This document shows, one piece after another, positions 1 through 6,578 of a stretch of 8,907 nt of DNA. Under the pieces are notes generated by a model that was not told the DNA's origin, searched no databases, and saw only the letters and a list, made by a program, of their open reading frames with translations. Both the position numbers and the translations under genes were made by a program. The stretch is from Cytophagia bacterium (lineage in GTDB: Bacteria; Bacteroidota; Bacteroidia; Cytophagales; Cyclobacteriaceae), in NCBI GenBank assembly GCA_013373005.1, contig JABXIP010000080.1, forward strand, positions 1 through 8,907, in the 5' to 3' direction. The first letter of the stretch is position 1; each line of letters opens with the position of its first letter.

Positions 1-245
1 CTGTCTTTTAAATAAAGCCACATCAGTCTATGTCTTTCCAGTGAAAGCGAGTCAGGGCAAAGCGCATTTGGCCTCGGATTGAGTCTTCCGTAGGGCAAAA
101 ACTTCCTATAGCTGATTTCACAAATAGGGCATTCCACATTGTTGCCTCTCATGAAAAGGCTTATGAACCTTAAGAAGTAGTGACTAACATATTGAAGATA
201 TTTTCTAGGTATATATCGTAGCGCTAAACTTATGATTCGCTTCAT
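1..245 (-). CDS. SAM-dependent methyltransferase with N-terminal Cys cluster (5' part only)
   Basis: The first 81 codons of a minus-strand gene are visible; the rest lies beyond the left edge. The protein starts MKRIISLALRYIPRKY. Residues 1-33 are rich in basic, aromatic and aliphatic residues and could form a membrane-associating amphipathic helix. CPIC follows at 39-42, then RKFLPYGR (about 47-54), then NALCPDSLSLERHRL (60-74). The pattern of a CPxC pair, RKFLPYGR, NALCP and LERHRLxWLYL is what I recognise from a Bacteroidota family annotated as class I SAM-dependent methyltransferases. The Rossmann domain itself is not in the window, so the assignment rests on the N-terminal signature. In relatives I recall the second pair reading CPxC; here the last residue is Ser66. 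The methyl acceptor is unknown. The ATG at 245 was chosen because it opens the conserved frame and has an exact -7 promoter element 15 bases upstream. Confidence 0.7.
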   Translation of the reverse strand, partial: MKRIISLALRYIPRKYLQYVSHYFLRFISLFMRGNNVECPICEISYRKFLPYGRLNPRPNALCPDSLSLERHRLMWLYLKD

Positions 246-260
246 TGTCTAAGTTTCGGA

Positions 261-268
261 CAAAGATA
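261..268 (-). promoter_or_regulatory. Putative -7 element for the methyltransferase gene
   Basis: On the minus strand the bases read TATCTTTG, an exact match to the Bacteroidota -7 consensus TAnnTTTG. The element ends 15 bases before the ATG at 245, so the transcript would have a leader of about ten bases. No clear TTG-type -33 element is found at the usual spacing; the nearest upstream TTTG is too far away. The motif is short, so this is tentative. Confidence 0.35.
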
Positions 269-519
269 GAAATGTTAGAAATTTACCATGCCGCCATCCA
301 AACAGAGATGTGTCGAAATATGAGGAATATTTACCGCTCTTATAAATGAAATAATTTTCATTAAACCATTAAACCTTCACAAACATCTAAAAATCAAAGG
401 TTTTAGGCACTCGGACTTACGAACAAATAAAAATTTAAGAGGTTGTGTTGTTAGTCCGTAAAACACTAAAGTATAGAGCTAACTAATTATTTCAGAGGTA
501 CTAAAGTTGTTTAGGTGGG

Positions 520-550
520 CTGGAACCAACTAAGAATAAACATAATTTCG
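520..550 (+). promoter_or_regulatory. Possible promoter of the exporter operon
   Basis: TAATTTCG at 543-550 differs at one position from the Bacteroidota -7 consensus TAnnTTTG. CTGG at 520-523 stands 19 bases upstream, the expected place for the -33 element (consensus TTG or TTTG). Transcription would begin near 554-557 and leave a leader of about 25 bases before the ATG at 579. Other one-mismatch -7 candidates (TAAAGTTG at 502-509 and TAATTTTC at 352-359) occur in the same region, so the choice is uncertain. Confidence 0.25.
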
Positions 551-578
551 CGAACGAATTTAGAATAGGCAAAAAGTC

Positions 579-2078
579 ATGAAGAAAAAATTGATCATTA
601 TCGCTGTAGTAGTTATCACAGTAATTATTGTAGCAGCAACTGTATTTAACCCATCTGCCGCAGAGGAAGGTCCGGCATTATTTACTACTGCTGAGCGTGG
701 TGAATTCACTGTAGAGGTTACTACCACTGGAGAACTTTCAGCAGAGAGATCTACTAAAATTATGGGGCCTGTGAATGCCCGTGAGTATGGTGTAAGAACA
801 ATTACAGTTCAAAGACTTATAGAAGAAGGTACTCAGGTTAGAGAGGGTGATTTCGTTGCTCAGCTTGACCCAAGTGAACTTTACGATAAAATTCAACAAG
901 AGAAGGATCAACTTGATGCTCAGATTGCTGAATATGATAATGCCAAGATTGACACCGCGCTTACCTTGAGAGGGGAAAGAGATAAGCTTATCAACCTTGA
1001 TTATCAAATTGAGGAGAAGCAACTTCAATTAGAGCAGTCGCAGTACGAGCCACCTGCCACCATCAGGAAATACGAAAATGAGCTTGAAAAACTTCAGAGA
1101 GATAAAGAAAGAGCTCTTGAGGAGTATCAATTAAAAATGAAGCAAGCAGATGCCAAGATGATTGAAGAAACGGCTGACTTAAGAAGAAGACAGACTCGTT
1201 ATGATGATATGCAAAAAGTATTGGAGGGCTTTACCATTATGGCTCCTCAGTCTGGTATGGTTATCTACACCAAAGGAATGGGTGGAGAAAGAGTTACAGA
1301 GGGTTCACAAATTCAAGTTTGGTCTCCTGAAGTAGCAGAGCTTCCAGACCTTTCTAGCATGATTACTACTACTTATATCAATGAGGTTGATATCAGAAAA
1401 GTAAAAGTTGGTCAGCCTGTAGAAATAGGATTGGACGCTTTCCCTGAGAAGAAATTGACTGGTAGAGTAACCAGAGTGGCCAGAGTAGGTCAGCAGAATC
1501 CTAATTCAGACGCAAAAGTGTTTGAGGTAATTGTTAGAGTGAATGAGAGAGATGCTGACTTGAGACCTGCCATGACAACTAGTAACATCATTATTACTCA
1601 GAAGCTTGACGATGTTGTTCATGTACCGTTAGAGTGTCTGAATGTTTATAACGACTCAATCAATTTTGTTGTTAAAAAGAATGGAACTCTTCAGGAGGTT
1701 AAAATTGGTTTGACCAATAGTAACGAAGCTGTGATTGAAATGGGAGTTGAAGCAGGTGATGTACTTTACCTCTCTAGACCAGAAGGAATTGAGGGTAAAG
1801 AGCCTAAGCTTATTCCTGAGTTGAACGGAACAAGAATGCAGAAATATGAGCCTGCAACGCCTGAAAATCCACTTGAGGACGATTCTAAGTGGGTGCTTCC
1901 AAATGGAGAGCCTATGTCTCCTGAAATGATCCAGAGATTGAAAGATAGAGGTATTACAGACCCATCTCAATTGCAAAATATGATGCGCGGTGGCCAAAGA
2001 GGTGGTCAAGGCGGTCAAAGACCACAAGGTGGCACGGCTGATAGATCAGGTGCTGCAAGAACAGGTTCAGGAAACTAA
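579..2078 (+). CDS. MacA/HlyD-type periplasmic adaptor (membrane fusion) subunit
   Basis: This 499-residue protein should bridge the inner-membrane permease and the outer-membrane channel of a tripartite exporter. Residues 1-4 are basic and about 5-23 form one hydrophobic segment, an uncleaved anchor or signal. A first lipoyl half follows (about 60-97, ending VREGDFVAQLDPSEL), then a long charged helical hairpin (about 98-155 and 160-215, turning at EPPA, 157-160). The second lipoyl half is near 217-248 (GFTIMAPQSGMVIY), with beta-barrel and membrane-proximal domains to about 415. This is the order of the MacA/HlyD family. The protein is longer than a minimal adaptor because of a C-terminal tail: a Pro/Glu-rich segment (about 424-468), then a Gly/Gln/Arg-rich low-complexity stretch (470-499). 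The gene is first in the operon, 15 bases before the permease. The substrate cannot be read from the sequence. Confidence 0.9.
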   Translation: MKKKLIIIAVVVITVIIVAATVFNPSAAEEGPALFTTAERGEFTVEVTTTGELSAERSTKIMGPVNAREYGVRTITVQRLIEEGTQVREGDFVAQLDPSELYDKIQQEKDQLDAQIAEYDNAKIDTALTLRGERDKLINLDYQIEEKQLQLEQSQYEPPATIRKYENELEKLQRDKERALEEYQLKMKQADAKMIEETADLRRRQTRYDDMQKVLEGFTIMAPQSGMVIYTKGMGGERVTEGSQIQVWSPEVAELPDLSSMITTTYINEVDIRKVKVGQPVEIGLDAFPEKKLTGRVTRVARVGQQNPNSDAKVFEVIVRVNERDADLRPAMTTSNIIITQKLDDVVHVPLECLNVYNDSINFVVKKNGTLQEVKIGLTNSNEAVIEMGVEAGDVLYLSRPEGIEGKEPKLIPELNGTRMQKYEPATPENPLEDDSKWVLPNGEPMSPEMIQRLKDRGITDPSQLQNMMRGGQRGGQGGQRPQGGTADRSGAARTGSGN

Positions 2079-2093
2079 TAACAGTCTCTGACT

Positions 2094-3467
2094 ATGAATA
2101 AGAAGAGTTTATTATCCAATTTCTACATTGCTCTAGAAGCTGTGTTAGCCAATCAGGTGAGGTCTTTGCTTACAGCACTGGGTATCATCTTTGGGGTGGC
2201 AGCGGTAATTGCAATGTTGGCCATTGGAAATGGAGCGCAGAGTGAGATTCTGGAGCAAATTGAGCTTGTAGGTGTAAACAATATTATTGTTCAGCCGAAC
2301 ATTGAGCAAGTTGAACAGAAGATCGGTGCAGCAGAGGAAGAAGACAAAAAGAAGTTTTCTCCAGGTCTGAAACTGTTAGATGTAAACAGCATTAAGAATA
2401 CCATTCCGGGCGTTGAAAAAATTAGCCCTGAGATTCTTTTGGAAACCTACATCATTAAGAACGGTATTAGAAGAAGTGCCAAGTTAGTGGGGGTTGAACC
2501 TGCATATTTTGAAGTAGCCAACTTTGAACTTCTCGATGGTGAGATGTTCAATGAGAAGCAACTGGAGTTTGGTATGCCGGTATGTATTATTGGTAAGGGG
2601 ATTGCTTCTAAGTTTTTCCCTAGAGAAAACCCAATTGGCCAGAAGATTAAAGTTGGTAACCAATGGCTTGAAGTAATTGGTGTGCTGAAAGAAAGATACA
2701 TCTCTGAAAAGGCTATCTCTAACCTTGGCATCAGGGATTACAACATGGATGTTTACACGCCAATACAGTCGGTGCTTGTAAGATATGTAAACAGGGATTT
2801 GGTAACGGGTTCCGGTCTGAAAAAGAGCTTCGGTGGTATTAGCGTTTTCGGAGGTGGATTTAGAGGAATGATTTCTATTTCAGGTTCTTCAAATGAAGAT
2901 AGTAAGCCAACCAACTATCACCAAATAGACAGATTGGTGGTTCAGGTGGCTGAATCTGAAAAACTGAATCCAACGGCTGATGTATTGGCCAGAATGTTGG
3001 AAAGAAGACACTTTGGTGTGGTAGATTTTGAGATCACTATTCCGGAGCTTTTACTGAAACAGCAGCAAAGAACCCAGAATATTTTCAACATTGTGTTGGC
3101 GGCCATCGCTGCTATTTCACTACTCGTTGGAGGTATAGGTATTATGAATATTATGCTGGCATCTGTAATGGAGCGAATCAAAGAAATTGGGCTTAGGCTT
3201 TCAATTGGAGCCAAGGCGTCTGACATCGTTATGCAGTTTCTTTTCGAAGCTGTAATGATTTCGATTTCTGGCGGTATTGTGGGGGTTATTTTAGGAATTG
3301 GTTTGGCATATGCTGTATCCAGTCTTGCAGATTTCCCAACGGCTATCAGCTTCACATCCATCCTTATTTCATTTGGTGTGGCAGCAACTGTAGGTTTGGT
3401 TTTCGGAATCACTCCGGCCAGAAGAGCAGCCAGCCAGGATCCTATTACTTCATTAAGACACGAATAA
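2094..3467 (+). CDS. MacB/FtsX-type ABC exporter permease without ATPase domain
   Basis: This is a 457-residue inner-membrane protein of the MacB type. One transmembrane helix lies at about 24-45 (RSLLTALGIIFGVAAVIAML). A large periplasmic MacB_PCD domain (about 46-328) follows, then three C-terminal helices (about 330-357, 382-408, 419-440) forming the FtsX domain. The family signatures GGIGIMNIML (346-355), ERIKEIGLRLSIGA (360-373) and the terminal PARRAASQDPITSLR (441-455) are clear. E. coli MacB carries its ATPase at the N terminus. Here the protein begins directly with the first membrane segment, so a separate nucleotide-binding subunit is needed, and none is in the window. MacB-type machines act as mechanotransmission pumps, expelling periplasmic substrates through a TolC channel. 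The periplasmic part contains a Gly/Ser-rich segment at about 238-273. The gene sits 15 bases after the adaptor and 8 before the channel gene. Confidence 0.92.
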   Translation: MNKKSLLSNFYIALEAVLANQVRSLLTALGIIFGVAAVIAMLAIGNGAQSEILEQIELVGVNNIIVQPNIEQVEQKIGAAEEEDKKKFSPGLKLLDVNSIKNTIPGVEKISPEILLETYIIKNGIRRSAKLVGVEPAYFEVANFELLDGEMFNEKQLEFGMPVCIIGKGIASKFFPRENPIGQKIKVGNQWLEVIGVLKERYISEKAISNLGIRDYNMDVYTPIQSVLVRYVNRDLVTGSGLKKSFGGISVFGGGFRGMISISGSSNEDSKPTNYHQIDRLVVQVAESEKLNPTADVLARMLERRHFGVVDFEITIPELLLKQQQRTQNIFNIVLAAIAAISLLVGGIGIMNIMLASVMERIKEIGLRLSIGAKASDIVMQFLFEAVMISISGGIVGVILGIGLAYAVSSLADFPTAISFTSILISFGVAATVGLVFGITPARRAASQDPITSLRHE

Positions 3468-3475
3468 ACAACAAC

Positions 3476-4996
3476 ATGAACAATATGAAAAAGGTCATTT
3501 TTAGTATTATCGCGCTTTGTTGCTTCTTAGGAACTTCGTTTGCTCAAGAAACAAAGGTGCTTACTTTGGAAGAGACTATTCGCTTAGCAAAGGCAAATTC
3601 GAGAAGTGCAAAACAAGCAGAAACTCAGAGAACTTTAGGTTATTGGAGCTATAGTGTTTATAGGTCTCAATTGAAGCCTCAGCTATTATTGCAAGGTACT
3701 CTTCCGAGATACGAGAATGCTACGAGAGCATACCAACAACCGGATGGTACAGTTGCGTTTAGATCGGTAAACCAAAATAACTCTAATTTGAGTATAGGGC
3801 TAGAGCAGGTGCTACCTTGGACCAATACTACCATATCTCTCGACACTAGGTTGGTGAGATTTGACAATTATGCTACCGATGCAACCACTTATCAAGGTGA
3901 TCCTGTAGGGTTGACTATTTCACAACCTCTTTTTGCAGTTAACCCATGGAAATGGGATAGGTTAATTGAACCTCAACGTTATGAGCAGTCCAAAAGAGAG
4001 TATGTTCAGAGAATGGAGCAGACGGCACAAACCGCGGCTCGGTTCTTTTTTCAATTGCTAATTGAGCAAAAGAACTTGGAAATTGCTGTACAGAACGAAC
4101 AATCCAATGATACAATCTACAGAATTGAACAAGGAAGGTATAATATAGGTACCTCAACTGAAGATCAAATTCTGCAAACTGAGCTAAACCTTCTAACGGC
4201 AAATGCTGAAGCTCAGCAAGCAAGGCTAGATGTGCAATCTAGATCACTTGAACTTAGAAACTTTATTGGTCTGACCGAGGATGTTCAGCTTGAGTTAGTC
4301 CCTCCCTCTGAGGTTCCAGAGTTTTTAATTGACTATGAAACTGCCTTGCAATATGCTAAGGATAACCGTTCTCAGTACTTAGATTTTCAATTGAGTAGAC
4401 TAGAAGCCGAGAGGAGTTTAGCTGACGCTAGGGCCAGAAGGTTTAATGCAAACTTAGATATTACTTTTGGTTACAATAGTATATCTACTCAGAGTTTAGG
4501 GGACGTCTATTCTCCCGACTTTAATTCAACAGGGTCTACGGTAACATTAAACTTTAGGCTTCCCGTACTGGATGGAGGAAGAAATAGAGCTCGTATGAAT
4601 GTAGCAAGGGAGAATATGAAACTTACCGAGTTTAATATAGAACAGGAGCAGATCAACTTTGAACAGGAAATTGCCAATGCGGTAAGAAATTTCGACCAAA
4701 TTCGTAATCAAATTGATATATCTGCAAAGGCCCAAGAGATTGCCCTTAGAGGGTTTGAAATTACCAACGGTAGGTACTTGGCGGGTAAGGTTGGAATCCT
4801 TGACCTTAACAGGGCAAGAGAGAGTAAGGATGCTGCAGTAAGAAATTATGTGAGCGCATTGCAACAGTATTGGGTTGCATACTATGAGTTAAGAAATTTG
4901 ACTCTATATGATTTCCATAATAAGGAATTGCTATACAATCCATTGTTGGAGTATGATCCAAAAACAGATTCTGTAATTGAAGTTCAGAAAAAGTAA
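3476..4996 (+). CDS. TolC-family outer-membrane efflux channel
   Basis: This 506-residue protein should form the outer-membrane duct of the exporter. Residues 1-23 are a Sec signal peptide (MNNMKK, a hydrophobic core, then SFA before Gln24). Two homologous OEP repeats follow, about 28-270 and 300-485. Each contains the matching helix motif GRYxxG: GRYNIGTSTEDQILQTELN from 220 and GRYLAGKVGILDLNRARES from 432. Repeat 1 and repeat 2 each contain long Gln/Glu/Arg-rich helices expected to build the periplasmic barrel. The length is in the usual TolC range. Cysteines at 15-16 do not make a proper lipobox (IALC has Leu at -1), so a lipoprotein is unlikely. The gene starts 8 bases after the permease stop. 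A second ATG three codons in (3485) would give an equally good signal peptide, so the exact start is uncertain by three residues. A strong terminator follows. Confidence 0.93.
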   Translation: MNNMKKVIFSIIALCCFLGTSFAQETKVLTLEETIRLAKANSRSAKQAETQRTLGYWSYSVYRSQLKPQLLLQGTLPRYENATRAYQQPDGTVAFRSVNQNNSNLSIGLEQVLPWTNTTISLDTRLVRFDNYATDATTYQGDPVGLTISQPLFAVNPWKWDRLIEPQRYEQSKREYVQRMEQTAQTAARFFFQLLIEQKNLEIAVQNEQSNDTIYRIEQGRYNIGTSTEDQILQTELNLLTANAEAQQARLDVQSRSLELRNFIGLTEDVQLELVPPSEVPEFLIDYETALQYAKDNRSQYLDFQLSRLEAERSLADARARRFNANLDITFGYNSISTQSLGDVYSPDFNSTGSTVTLNFRLPVLDGGRNRARMNVARENMKLTEFNIEQEQINFEQEIANAVRNFDQIRNQIDISAKAQEIALRGFEITNGRYLAGKVGILDLNRARESKDAAVRNYVSALQQYWVAYYELRNLTLYDFHNKELLYNPLLEYDPKTDSVIEVQKK

Positions 4997-5021
4997 TCGC
5001 GAAATAGATTTTGTCTATTCG

Positions 5022-5060
5022 AAGGCTCCTCGGCAATTGCTGAGGAGCCTTTAATTTTTA
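5022..5060 (+). terminator. Intrinsic terminator of the exporter operon
   Basis: A perfect 10-bp stem (AAGGCTCCTC at 5022-5031 with GAGGAGCCTT at 5042-5051) continues inward through a G-T wobble and two more pairs to an AATT loop (5035-5038). On the plus strand it is followed by a T-rich run, TTTAATTTTTA. It begins 25 bases after the channel gene stop. The T-run overlaps the last codon of purB, which converges from the other side. No comparable T-run follows the hairpin on the minus strand, so it should work mainly for the exporter operon, though the hairpin also lies just past the purB stop. A weaker 6-bp hairpin AATAGA/TCTATT (5003-5008, 5014-5019) stands just before it. Confidence 0.9.
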
Positions 5061-6401
5061 CATACCTGTATAGTTGAATGGTGTGATCTTGCTTAGCTCT
5101 GCTTTAATCTCTTCGCTCACATTTAAGGTCTGAATAAACTCTTTGATAGTAGTTTCGGTAATCTTTGAGTTGGTTCTGGTCAATCCTTTTAAAGCTTCGT
5201 AAGGCTTAGGATAACCTTCTCTTCTTAAGATAGTCTGAATGGCTTCTGCTACTACTGCCCAGTTGTCTTCCAAATCGGCATCAATAGCGGATTTGTTTAG
5301 CTCCAACTTATTGATACCCTTGATCAAAGATTTTAGGCCTATTAAAGTATGTCCCAATGGAACGCCTACATTTCTTAATACAGTAGAATCCGTCAAGTCT
5401 CTCTGAAGTCTTGAGATAGGCAGTTTGGCAGAAAGGTGCTCAAATACTGCATTGGCAATGCCAAAGTTTCCTTCAGCATTCTCAAAGTCGATCGGGTTAA
5501 CCTTATGCGGCATAGCTGATGAACCAACTTCACCTTCTTTGATTTTCTGCTTGAAGTAGTTCATAGAAACATATTGCCAGATGTCTCTTGAGAAATCGAT
5601 CAGAATAGTGTTTACTCGCTTCAATACATCAAATAGCGCGGCTAAATGATCGTAGTGCTCAATCTGAGTGGTTGGATGGCTTCTCTGCAAGCCCAGGTAT
5701 TCTTTCACAAAGTTATCTCCGAACTCAATCCAGTTAGTTTCAGGATAGGCCACATGATGGGCGTTGAAGTTTCCTGTAGCGCCACCAAATTTGGCAGCGA
5801 AAGGAATATCTCCCAGATAAACCAATTGCTCGTCTACTCTGGTTGAGAATACCGTCATTTCTTTTCCCAGTCGGGTAGGAGATGCCGGTTGACCATGTGT
5901 TTTGGCGAGCATGGAAATGTCTTTCCATGTTTCTGCCATTTGCTTAATCAGGTCATTCACTTCAACCAAAGCCGGTTCAATCACTTCATGCAAACCTCTT
6001 TTCAATGAAAGAGGAATTGAAGTATTATTGATGTCCTGAGAGGTTAGTCCGAAGTGAATGAACTCCTTTACATCACTCAGGCCAAGCTGGTCGAACTTCT
6101 CTTTCAGAAAGTACTCAACCGCTTTTACATCATGGTTTGTAGTCTTTTCAATTTCTTTAATGCCTTCGGCATCGGCCAGGCTAAAGTTTCTGTAGATATC
6201 TCTCAGACCTTCAAAGGCTGATGACTCTACTTCTTTTAGCTGTGGAAGTGGCATTTCGCACAAGGCGATAAAATACTCTACCTCTACTTCGACTCTGTAT
6301 TTGATCAAGGCAAATTCTGAGTAATAGGCGGCTAATTCCGCAGTTACTCTTCTATATCTTCCGTCTACCGGTGAAATGCCTGTTAAGCTGCTCAATTCCA
6401 T
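5058..6401 (-). CDS. purB: Adenylosuccinate lyase
   Basis: The enzyme eliminates fumarate from SAICAR (giving AICAR) and from adenylosuccinate (giving AMP), so it acts twice in cytosolic purine synthesis. From the chosen start it has 447 residues, close to the E. coli-type PurB length. Diagnostic stretches are SPVDGRYR (10-17), TTNHDVKAVEYF (87-98), TSQDINNT (120-127), KTHGQPASPT with the catalytic-acid His169 (167-176), and the fumarase/aspartase superfamily signature GSSAMPHKVNP (293-303) with the flexible-loop Ser295. The frame stays open to an ATG at 6455, but I prefer the ATG at 6401. Family members begin MELxSLTxISPVDGRYR, the 18 extra residues look unrelated, and an exact -7 promoter element lies inside the extension. 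The gene is monocistronic here and converges on the exporter operon. All key residues visible are intact. Confidence 0.96.
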   Translation of the reverse strand: MELSSLTGISPVDGRYRRVTAELAAYYSEFALIKYRVEVEVEYFIALCEMPLPQLKEVESSAFEGLRDIYRNFSLADAEGIKEIEKTTNHDVKAVEYFLKEKFDQLGLSDVKEFIHFGLTSQDINNTSIPLSLKRGLHEVIEPALVEVNDLIKQMAETWKDISMLAKTHGQPASPTRLGKEMTVFSTRVDEQLVYLGDIPFAAKFGGATGNFNAHHVAYPETNWIEFGDNFVKEYLGLQRSHPTTQIEHYDHLAALFDVLKRVNTILIDFSRDIWQYVSMNYFKQKIKEGEVGSSAMPHKVNPIDFENAEGNFGIANAVFEHLSAKLPISRLQRDLTDSTVLRNVGVPLGHTLIGLKSLIKGINKLELNKSAIDADLEDNWAVVAEAIQTILRREGYPKPYEALKGLTRTNSKITETTIKEFIQTLNVSEEIKAELSKITPFNYTGM

Positions 6402-6428
6402 GAAAAGCGATTGTTTTTTGAGAAAGCG

Positions 6429-6436
6429 CAAAGGTA
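6429..6436 (-). promoter_or_regulatory. -7 promoter element of purB
   Basis: The minus strand reads TACCTTTG, exactly TAnnTTTG. The 5' end of the transcript would fall near 6422-6425, giving a leader of a little over 20 bases before the ATG at 6401. A TTG lies 16 bases upstream and a TTTG 24 bases upstream; neither has the ideal spacing of about 19-20, so the -33 element is unclear. The position argues against translation starting at 6455. Confidence 0.5.
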
Positions 6437-6493
6437 AGAAATCCAAATCCTTCAACCTCGCAAATCCTAGGCAATGTATTCACATTTACTTCA

Positions 6494-6520
6494 TTTGTAA
6501 GGCATTAGTCCGTACTTTTG
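6494..6520 (+). promoter_or_regulatory. Promoter of the flavin/2Fe-2S reductase gene
   Basis: TACTTTTG at 6513-6520 matches the Bacteroidota -7 consensus TAnnTTTG exactly. TTTG at 6494-6497 could be the -33 element, but the 15-base gap is shorter than usual. Transcription would begin near 6524-6527, leaving a leader of about 55 bases that contains the hairpin at 6534-6556. It is divergent from the purB promoter, with the two -7 elements about 75 bases apart. Confidence 0.5.
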
Positions 6521-6533
6521 CCACCTTGAAATA

Positions 6534-6556
6534 AACTCCTGAATATCTCAGGAGTT
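6534..6556 (+). promoter_or_regulatory. Perfect hairpin / dyad in the reductase leader
   Basis: AACTCCTGA (6534-6542) is perfectly complementary to TCAGGAGTT (6548-6556) across a 5-base loop, ATATC. It lies between the predicted transcription start and the ATG at 6579. No T-run follows, so it is not an intrinsic terminator. It could be a 5' mRNA structure affecting stability or translation, or an operator for a dimeric regulator; the sequence does not decide which. Confidence 0.5.
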
Positions 6557-6578
6557 AATGTGGAGATAAAAGACTGTT

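Larger units (their letters stand above)
246..578. other. Divergent intergenic region with small inverted repeats, no gene recognised
   Basis: This AT-rich stretch separates the leftward methyltransferase gene from the rightward exporter operon, so it must hold promoters for both. I see no convincing gene; the longest short frame examined (272-349, 25 codons) has no recognisable features. Visible structure: a perfect 7-bp inverted repeat AATGAAA/TTTCATT (345-351 and 356-362, 4-base loop); a tandem direct repeat ATTAAACC (360-367 and 368-375); AAACCTT/AAGGTTT (371-377 and 397-403); and CGGACTTAC/GTTAGTCCG with one mismatch (412-420 and 450-458). Such repeats could be regulator sites, but each is short enough to arise by chance in AT-rich DNA. 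Confidence 0.6.

Noticed and set aside
272..349. A 25-codon open frame on the plus strand inside the first intergenic region.
   Set aside because: It has no ribosome site, promoter or recognisable composition and is too short to support as a gene.
2942..3412. A 156-codon minus-strand frame opposite the permease, the longest of the antisense frames.
   Set aside because: It lies opposite a gene with clear family motifs and its product shows no recognisable domain; it is a shadow of the permease codons, as are the other antisense frames over the exporter, purB and egtB genes.
3476..3550. TolC-family protein as a lipoprotein, because of the Cys-Cys pair in its signal peptide.
   Set aside because: The residues before the Cys (Ile-Ala-Leu) do not fit a lipobox, while SFA before Gln24 is a good ordinary cleavage site.
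451..6514. The decamer TTAGTCCGTA occurs upstream of the exporter operon (451-460) and in the reductase promoter (6505-6514), suggesting a shared operator.
   Set aside because: Tens of shared 10-base words are expected by chance in a window of this size, and the two copies sit in different positions relative to promoter elements.
6558..6569. A minimal ATG-TGG-AGA-stop frame just after the leader hairpin, as a possible regulatory upstream peptide.
   Set aside because: Three codons arise easily by chance, and nothing else indicates translation there.
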